A stretch of 7,884 nucleotides of DNA, taken from an uncultured bacterium (GTDB taxonomy: Bacteria; Bacteroidota; Bacteroidia; Bacteroidales; JACABE01). Numbering within the stretch: the first letter of the stretch is position 1; every line of letters starts with the position of its first letter. Shown here in pieces: positions 1-5,295 of this stretch. The translations under genes and the position numbers were made by a program. The stretch is from positions 1 to 7,884 of the forward strand of contig CAIWDQ010000306.1 in assembly GCA_903911455.1 (NCBI GenBank), given 5' to 3'. The notes beneath the pieces are model-generated. The model was not told the DNA's origin and searched no databases. It was given only the letters and a program-made list of their open reading frames with translations.

Positions 1-22
1 AAATCATTAAATAAAAAAAACT

Positions 23-1105
23 ATGTTAGCAAACCATAATTTAGTTAATACAGATTATAAAGAAATATTATTTGAAAAAAGACCCTGTCTTGATAAATTT
101 GGTAAACCAGTTGAAGGTTTATATAATGCATGGATATCTCTTAATAATCCTTCTCAATTTAATTCGTATACAACTAATGCTGTAAAAGAAGTGATTCTGG
201 CAATGCGCGAAACATCTAATGACAGAAGTGTAGTGTCTGTTGTTTTTACCGGAGTTGGTGATAAAGCTTTCTGTACGGGAGGTAATACTAAGGAATATGC
301 TGAATATTATGCAGGAAATCCTCAGGAATATAAGCAATATATGCGTTTGTTTAATGATATGGTTTCATCTATTTTGATGAGTGATAAACCTGTTATTTGC
401 CGTGTTAATGGTATGAGAATAGGAGGTGGACAGGAAATAGGTATGGCTTGTGATTTTTCAATAGCACAGGACTTAGCTCGTTTCGGACAAGCAGGACCTA
501 AGCATGGTAGTGCTCCTGATGGCGGCTCTACTGATTTTCTTCATTTATTTGTTGGAATCGAAAATGCAATGTTTTCTTGTACTGTGTGCGATCCATGGTC
601 AGCACATGAGGCACTTCGTTATGGTTTACTTACCGAAGTAGTTCCTGCTGTAAAAGTAAATGGGGAATATATCCCAAACCCACTTGTTTATACTGATAAA
701 TGGGTAAACGAAAAGGGAGAAATCATTTATGGTAAGATGAAATCAGGTGAAGATCTTGCAAAAGCAAAAGAAATTATGAAATCTGGAGTAGTAGATCTTT
801 CTGCTCTTGATGAAGCGGTAGAAAAACTTTGTACAAAGCTCTTATATTTAATGCCTAACTGTCTTAGTAAAACAATTAATTCTTTAAGAAAGAAGAAGCT
901 GGAACATTGGGATAAAAATAAAGAAAGCAATAGAGAATGGCTTGCTCTTAATATGATGACTGAAGGTAAATCAGGTTTCAGGGCTTTTAATGATGGCCCA
1001 AAAGATAATAGAGAAGCTGATTTTATTAAACTTCGTCAGATGCTTGCAAAGGGTCATGAATGGAATGAAGAGGTCTTCTCAACAATAGCACCTAAGATTT
1101 CATAA
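23..1105 (+). CDS. oah: 6-oxocyclohex-1-ene-1-carbonyl-CoA hydrolase (ring-opening hydrolase, Oah/BamA)
   Basis: This 360-residue cytoplasmic crotonase-fold enzyme adds water twice to 6-oxocyclohex-1-ene-1-carbonyl-CoA and cleaves the C-C bond, giving 3-hydroxypimeloyl-CoA; it is the ring-opening step of the anaerobic benzoyl-CoA pathway. The recognition is strong: the blocks EKRPC (18-22), GLYNAWI (32-38), NSYTT (47-51), FTGVGDKAFCTGGNTKEY (75-92), RVNGMRIGGGQEIGM (127-141) and FGQAGPKHGSA (154-164) match what I recall of Thauera Oah almost residue for residue. E138 sits at the first catalytic Glu of the crotonase family, but the usual second Glu (QPE motif) is replaced by the QAGP block, a hallmark of this hydrolase rather than of hydratases. 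Length fits the family. The ATG at 23 is preceded by an A-rich stretch with no Shine-Dalgarno; only 22 nt of leader are visible, so an upstream gene or promoter cannot be judged. The next gene follows after 12 nt. Confidence 0.95.
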   Translation: MLANHNLVNTDYKEILFEKRPCLDKFGKPVEGLYNAWISLNNPSQFNSYTTNAVKEVILAMRETSNDRSVVSVVFTGVGDKAFCTGGNTKEYAEYYAGNPQEYKQYMRLFNDMVSSILMSDKPVICRVNGMRIGGGQEIGMACDFSIAQDLARFGQAGPKHGSAPDGGSTDFLHLFVGIENAMFSCTVCDPWSAHEALRYGLLTEVVPAVKVNGEYIPNPLVYTDKWVNEKGEIIYGKMKSGEDLAKAKEIMKSGVVDLSALDEAVEKLCTKLLYLMPNCLSKTINSLRKKKLEHWDKNKESNREWLALNMMTEGKSGFRAFNDGPKDNREADFIKLRQMLAKGHEWNEEVFSTIAPKIS

Positions 1106-1117
1106 TATATATTAGAT

Positions 1118-1891
1118 ATGGAAAAAATAAGAGTTGAATATTTGTATGATAATACAGTAGTTAAAATCATACTTGATGATGGTAAAGGGAATGTATTAGA
1201 TAATATTATGATGAAAGAATTAATTGAGGTTTTAACTTCATTTAAAACAAAAAAAGATATTAAATTAATTACATTCGAAGGTGCAGGAAAGAATTTCTCT
1301 TATGGTGCAAGTGTTGAAGAACACACAAAAGAGAAAGCAGCTGAAATGTTAGACTGTTTTCATAAAATCTTCTTTACAATTGTTGAATTACACATTCCAA
1401 CCTTAGCTAAAATTTCAGGACAATGTTTAGGTGGTGGCTTTGAATTACCTTTAGTTTGTAATTTTATTTTTGCAGATAAATCTGCAAAGATAGGGCAACC
1501 TGAGATTATTCTGGGAGTATTTGCACCACCTGCTTCTACAATTTTACCATTAAAAATAGGTAATGTAAAAGCTGAAGAATTGCTAATAACAGGTAAAATA
1601 ATATCAGGTGAAGAAGCTAAACAACTTGGGCTTGTTAATGAGATTTATGAAGATAAAGAAACACTGGAAATTGAAGTGGACAATTGGATTAAAAAGTATA
1701 TCATTGGGAAAAGTGCATCTTCATTAAGATATGCTACAAAAGCTGCTCGTGCTTCGTTTGATTTTTTCTTAATGAAAAACTTACCTGCCTTTACAGATAT
1801 GTTTGTAAATGAACTTATGGAAACTAATGATGCAAATGAAGGGATAAACTCTTTCCTTGAAAAAAGACAAGCTATCTGGAAAAATTGCTAA
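1118..1891 (+). CDS. dch: Cyclohexa-1,5-diene-1-carbonyl-CoA hydratase (Dch)
   Basis: This 257-residue enoyl-CoA hydratase-fold protein is expected to add water to cyclohexa-1,5-diene-1-carbonyl-CoA, the product of benzoyl-CoA reductase, giving 6-hydroxycyclohex-1-ene-1-carbonyl-CoA. The diagnostic blocks, as I recall them from Thauera Dch, are all present: FSYGASVEEH (60-69, oxyanion-hole region), GQCLGGGFEL (101-110), IGQPEI (125-130) followed by LGVFAPPAS (132-140), SASSLRYA near 200, and a C-terminal ELMETNDA...FLEKR block. The two catalytic glutamates E109 and E129 are both there and are spaced 20 residues apart exactly as Glu144/Glu164 of rat mitochondrial hydratase. Length equals that of known Dch proteins. 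It starts 12 nt after the ring-opening hydrolase with no clear ribosome-binding site, so the two are almost surely co-transcribed. A generic enoyl-CoA hydratase is the only alternative; the GASVEEH and GVFAPPAS blocks argue against it. Confidence 0.9.
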   Translation: MEKIRVEYLYDNTVVKIILDDGKGNVLDNIMMKELIEVLTSFKTKKDIKLITFEGAGKNFSYGASVEEHTKEKAAEMLDCFHKIFFTIVELHIPTLAKISGQCLGGGFELPLVCNFIFADKSAKIGQPEIILGVFAPPASTILPLKIGNVKAEELLITGKIISGEEAKQLGLVNEIYEDKETLEIEVDNWIKKYIIGKSASSLRYATKAARASFDFFLMKNLPAFTDMFVNELMETNDANEGINSFLEKRQAIWKNC

Positions 1892-1931
1892 GTTAGATTT
1901 ATAAAATAAAATCTTAATTCAAGTATAATTA

Positions 1932-3170
1932 ATGAACGATATTAAAAAAGAACCTGCTAAACTTAATAGTGTTAATGATCTTCGTAAAACCATGGATGGT
2001 TATTTTGGAAGATTAAATGAAGCAAGTTTGACCGGAAATAAAAAGATTGCATGGTGTACAAGTGTCGGTCCTGCCGAGATATTATATTCAATGGGATTCG
2101 AAGTTTATTTCCCCGAGAATCATGGAGCTATGCTTGGTGCATCTAAAATGGCTGATAAATATATCCCGGTTGCTGTTGCTCATGGGTATTCTCCTGATAT
2201 TTGTTCGTATCTCACTACCGATATTGGTGCATTTCTTTTAAACGAAACTCCTTTGCAAAAGAGTGGATTTAAATCAGTCCCTAAACCTGATATTTTAGTT
2301 TACAATACAAATCAATGTAAAGAAGTTAACGATTGGTTCAGTTTTTATGCACGTCATTTTAATGTTCCAATTTTAGGGATTCATACTCCTCTTTCTTTAA
2401 AAGAACTTACTCCTACTATCATTAATAATATTGCTGAACAGTTTAAAGAACTAATTCCTGAACTTGAGAAAGTTTCAGATCAAAAGTTTGATATTGATAA
2501 ATTCAGGGAAACAGTTAGGTTATCTCATGAAGGTTGTGTTCTTTGGCGAAAGATTCTGGAAACAGCTAAACATAAACCATCACCCATTAATTTCTTTGAC
2601 TCTGTAATACATATGGGTCCGATTGTTGTAATGAGAGGTACTCAATATGCTGTAGATTACTATAAGATATTATTAGCTGAATTAGAAGAGAAAATTAAAA
2701 ATAATAACAGTTCAATACCTAATGAGCAATTCAGGATTTATTGGGATGGTATGCCTCTTTGGTATAAATTAAGTAGTATGTCAAAACTTTTTGCAAATCT
2801 GGATACTTGTATTGTAGCTTCAACATATTGCAATAGTTGGATCTTTGATAGCCTCGATCCCGCAGATCCTTTTATGTCATCTGCTTATGCTTATTGTGCA
2901 TTGTTTATTGTTAGAGCTGATGATGAAAAGGAAAAGGTTTTAGAAAATCTTATTAATGATTTTTCCATTGATGGTATTATTTATCATGATTCAAAAACAT
3001 GCCCAAGGAATTCAAATAATAGATTTGGTTTGCAAACCAGATTAGCTGTTAAAACCAAGATTCCATATCTTGAAATTAACGGAGATTTATGTGATTCCAG
3101 ATGTTATAGCGAAGAACAAAGCATTATTGCAATAGAAACATTTATTGATCAGTTAGCCGCAAATGCATAA
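1932..3170 (+). CDS. Benzoyl-CoA reductase / 2-hydroxyacyl-CoA dehydratase family Fe-S subunit (BcrB-like)
   Basis: This 412-residue soluble protein belongs to the 2-hydroxyacyl-CoA dehydratase D-component family (HgdA/HgdB, HadB/HadC, BcrB/BcrC, BzdN/BzdO). In this pathway it would carry the low-potential [4Fe-4S] cluster that reduces the aromatic ring of benzoyl-CoA with electrons raised in energy by the activator encoded next. Visible landmarks are AWCTSVGPAEIL (40-51), YFPENHGAMLGAS (59-71), DICSYLTTDIGA (89-100), NTNQC (125-129), MGPIVVMRGT (228-237) and DSKTC (353-357). C91, C129 and C357 align by eye with cysteines of Thauera BcrB (VCTYV, TGC, KSC), and the GP...RGT...A.(D/E)YY block plus the C-terminal layout also match BcrB better than BcrC. 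C42 is a further candidate ligand; ten cysteines occur in all. It is somewhat shorter than BcrB (about 430-440). Only one such subunit is in the window, whereas characterised reductases need two. It overlaps the activator gene by 8 nt. Exact substrate is inferred from neighbours; a 2-hydroxyacyl-CoA dehydratase or double-cubane-type reductase is possible. Confidence 0.85.
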   Translation: MNDIKKEPAKLNSVNDLRKTMDGYFGRLNEASLTGNKKIAWCTSVGPAEILYSMGFEVYFPENHGAMLGASKMADKYIPVAVAHGYSPDICSYLTTDIGAFLLNETPLQKSGFKSVPKPDILVYNTNQCKEVNDWFSFYARHFNVPILGIHTPLSLKELTPTIINNIAEQFKELIPELEKVSDQKFDIDKFRETVRLSHEGCVLWRKILETAKHKPSPINFFDSVIHMGPIVVMRGTQYAVDYYKILLAELEEKIKNNNSSIPNEQFRIYWDGMPLWYKLSSMSKLFANLDTCIVASTYCNSWIFDSLDPADPFMSSAYAYCALFIVRADDEKEKVLENLINDFSIDGIIYHDSKTCPRNSNNRFGLQTRLAVKTKIPYLEINGDLCDSRCYSEEQSIIAIETFIDQLAANA

Positions 3171-3921
3171 AGTAGGTATTGATTTAGGCTCTTCTTATAC
3201 AAAAGGTGTACTTGTTGATACAGAAGGTAAGATTATCGATAGCTATGTAGTGAAAACAGGTTTTGACTTTAATAAAGCATCTCAAAAAATAATTGATAAA
3301 TTCTCAGAAAGTCATAAAATAGAATATCCTGTATATACTTGTGGATATGGCAGGGAACAATTAGATTTACCTACCGTTACAAATTCAGAAATTACAGCTT
3401 TAGCTAAGGCTATATATACAATGTATAAGAAAAATTGTTCAATAATTGATATTGGTGGACAAGATACAAAATATGTAAAAATAACTGAGGCAGGGATAGT
3501 TGAAAAATTTAAAGTTAATAGAAAATGTGCAGCAGGTACAGGCTCTTTTCTTGAAGAAATAGCATTTAGGATGGATGTTCCTCCTTCTGAATTTAAAGAA
3601 TATGCTGAACAAGCTACTGATAATATTAAAATCAATAGTTATTGTACTGTTTTTGCAGTTTCAGAAATTATTGGTTTAATTAAAAACGGGAATAAATTGC
3701 CAAACATTATTCATGGCATTTATAACTCTATTGTGGATAGATGTATGGAAATGTCTCTAATTGAGCATACATTGATTATTACCGGAGGAATTCCTGCTAA
3801 TCATCCTATGATCCTTACCTTATTTAAAAAACGTTATGAAGATTGTGTAAGCCCTGATCAATCACAAATATTAGCTGCTTGGGGATGTGTACTTTTAAAT
3901 CTTAATAAAACAAAATCATAA
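3163..3921 (+). CDS. ATP-dependent activator/ATPase subunit of the BcrA/BcrD/BadG/HgdC family
   Basis: This 252-residue ASKHA-fold (actin/hexokinase/Hsp70-like) ATPase binds a [4Fe-4S] cluster at a subunit interface and uses ATP hydrolysis to drive one electron at a time from ferredoxin to the partner Fe-S protein. All family motifs are visible: phosphate-1 loop GIDLGSSYTKG (5-15), phosphate-2 loop IIDIGGQDTK (94-103), cluster cysteines C122 in NRKCAAGTGSF and C161 in SYCTVFAVSE, and adenosine motif ITGGIPAN (206-213). The two cysteines are 39 residues apart, the same spacing as Cys127/Cys166 of Acidaminococcus HgdC, and the length is that of HgdC-type homodimeric activators (about 260) rather than of the large BcrA subunit (about 430-440). 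The usual CTVFAESE is CTVFAVSE here. The start codon lies inside the end of the preceding gene (8-nt overlap, shifted frame), so translation is probably coupled and the two products are partners. No second ATPase subunit is in the window. Confidence 0.92.
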   Translation: MHKVGIDLGSSYTKGVLVDTEGKIIDSYVVKTGFDFNKASQKIIDKFSESHKIEYPVYTCGYGREQLDLPTVTNSEITALAKAIYTMYKKNCSIIDIGGQDTKYVKITEAGIVEKFKVNRKCAAGTGSFLEEIAFRMDVPPSEFKEYAEQATDNIKINSYCTVFAVSEIIGLIKNGNKLPNIIHGIYNSIVDRCMEMSLIEHTLIITGGIPANHPMILTLFKKRYEDCVSPDQSQILAAWGCVLLNLNKTKS

Positions 3922-3981
3922 ATTATTATTCAGACTAAAATAAAGAATTAGTTTAATATATTGTAAAGAAAGAATTTAATT

Positions 3982-5256
3982 ATGGCTAAGAAACAAAAAG
4001 AAGTAGTAATTGTAAATGCAGCCCGAACACCAATTGGTAAACATGGTGGTTTTTATAATGATCTTCCTGCTGAAGATTTGGCGGTACTTGCAGTTAAAGA
4101 AGTAATAGATCGTTCTAAAATTGATTTAAAGAAGATAAAAATTGATCAGTTAGTTGCTGGTATGATTTATATTGATTCTCAAAATCAGCAGATATACCTA
4201 CCTCGAAATGTGGCTATGCGTGTTGCAAAGATGTATAATGATACAGATAATCTTAATGTTGCACCTGGTAAAACAACTCTTAGGATCTGCGGAACCGGGT
4301 TTCAAACAATAGCTGATGCTTATGATCTTCTTACAGCTGATAATGGAAACAAGATGAATTGCATCATTTCTTTTGCAACTGAAAATATGTCGCAAACTAA
4401 TCTTATTCATCAGGGAAGAAGGAAGAAAGATGGTGTTTGGGACTTTGAAGATGCTCCTTTAAAAGATTATTTATTAGAAGGGTTTAATCATAATCTTTTT
4501 AATACATTAATGCCAAAGACGGCTGACTTATATGGTGCTCAGTTAGGTATTACCAGACAAGATTGCGATGATTTTTCTTATCTTAGTCATATGCGTGCTA
4601 AAGAAGCGCAATCAAAACAATGGAACCGCTTTGCTAAACCTGATAAAAATAATAACTATTTAGGTGGGATATTTACTGTAAACACAGTTGATAAAGCAGG
4701 AAACGCTCTTTGTGTATGGAAAGATGAAGGTACAAAATATGATATTAGTTTGGATGAATTAAAGAACTTAAGACCTCTTTTAGGTCCAAAAGGCTTAGTA
4801 ACTCCCGGTACTTCAAGTCAGATAAGTGATGGTGCTTCCGCAATTATGCTGATGGATAGAGAGTATGCTGATGCAAATAAAATTCCTTACCTTGCTAAGA
4901 TTACAGGATATCAGTTTTCGACTGTTGATCCTACTATAATGGGGCAAGGTCCGGTGCCTGCTGTAAAAGAGTTATTAAAAAGATTAAATTTAAAGATATC
5001 TGATATTGATCTTTTTGAAGTCAATGAAGCATTTGCAGCACAATATCTTGGTGTTGAAAAAGAATTAAAACTTCCAAGAGAAAAAACAAATGTTAATGGT
5101 GGAGCTGTTGCAATTGGGCATAATATTGCTGCAACCGGCCTACGTATTGTTACTGATCTTGTTTATGAATTGAAGAGAAGGAACAAGAAAACAGGTATTG
5201 CTTCGGCTTGTATAGGTGGTGGACAAGGTGGAGCAGTTAGTATTGAGATCATTTAA
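3982..5256 (+). CDS. Thiolase (acetyl-CoA C-acyltransferase), probable 3-oxopimeloyl-CoA thiolase
   Basis: This 424-residue soluble thiolase is expected to cleave 3-oxopimeloyl-CoA with CoA into glutaryl-CoA and acetyl-CoA, the beta-oxidation step that follows ring opening; acetoacetyl-CoA cleavage is an additional or alternative role. The N-terminal VIVNAARTPIGKHGG block (9-23), nucleophilic C103 in RICGTGFQ, N348 in VNEAFAAQ, H380 in NVNGGAVAIGHN and C410 in ACIGGGQGG are all present; the N348-H380-C410 spacings (32 and 30) equal those of Zoogloea thiolase (N316, H348, C378). The protein is about 30 residues longer than biosynthetic thiolases, mostly between C103 and N348. The normally invariant GHP-G-S-G loop reads GHNIAATG, with Pro replaced by Asn. 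The start at 3982 fits the family N-terminus; the preceding AAAGAAAGAA is at best a weak ribosome site. It follows a 60-nt gap, the longest in the operon. Substrate is inferred from context. Confidence 0.9.
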   Translation: MAKKQKEVVIVNAARTPIGKHGGFYNDLPAEDLAVLAVKEVIDRSKIDLKKIKIDQLVAGMIYIDSQNQQIYLPRNVAMRVAKMYNDTDNLNVAPGKTTLRICGTGFQTIADAYDLLTADNGNKMNCIISFATENMSQTNLIHQGRRKKDGVWDFEDAPLKDYLLEGFNHNLFNTLMPKTADLYGAQLGITRQDCDDFSYLSHMRAKEAQSKQWNRFAKPDKNNNYLGGIFTVNTVDKAGNALCVWKDEGTKYDISLDELKNLRPLLGPKGLVTPGTSSQISDGASAIMLMDREYADANKIPYLAKITGYQFSTVDPTIMGQGPVPAVKELLKRLNLKISDIDLFEVNEAFAAQYLGVEKELKLPREKTNVNGGAVAIGHNIAATGLRIVTDLVYELKRRNKKTGIASACIGGGQGGAVSIEII

Positions 5257-5295
5257 TTGAATATATAACGATAAACCGAAATCAAAAAAAGAATT

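Noticed and set aside
23..1105. Reading the first gene as an ordinary enoyl-CoA hydratase
   Set aside because: It is about 100 residues longer, lacks the second catalytic Glu and carries the distinctive QAGPKHGSA and CTGGNTKEY blocks of the ring-opening hydrolase.
2047..2241. A 64-codon plus-strand frame inside the reductase subunit gene
   Set aside because: It is an out-of-frame shadow of a well-conserved region and has no ribosome site or family match.
3312..3635. A 107-codon minus-strand open frame within the activator gene
   Set aside because: It is fully antisense to a gene with all family motifs and its protein shows no recognisable domain; the same holds for the shorter minus-strand frames elsewhere.
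3922..3981. Possible internal promoter in the 60-nt gap before the thiolase
   Set aside because: No TAnnTTTG element or upstream TTG partner is present; only AT-rich sequence resembling TATATTG is seen.
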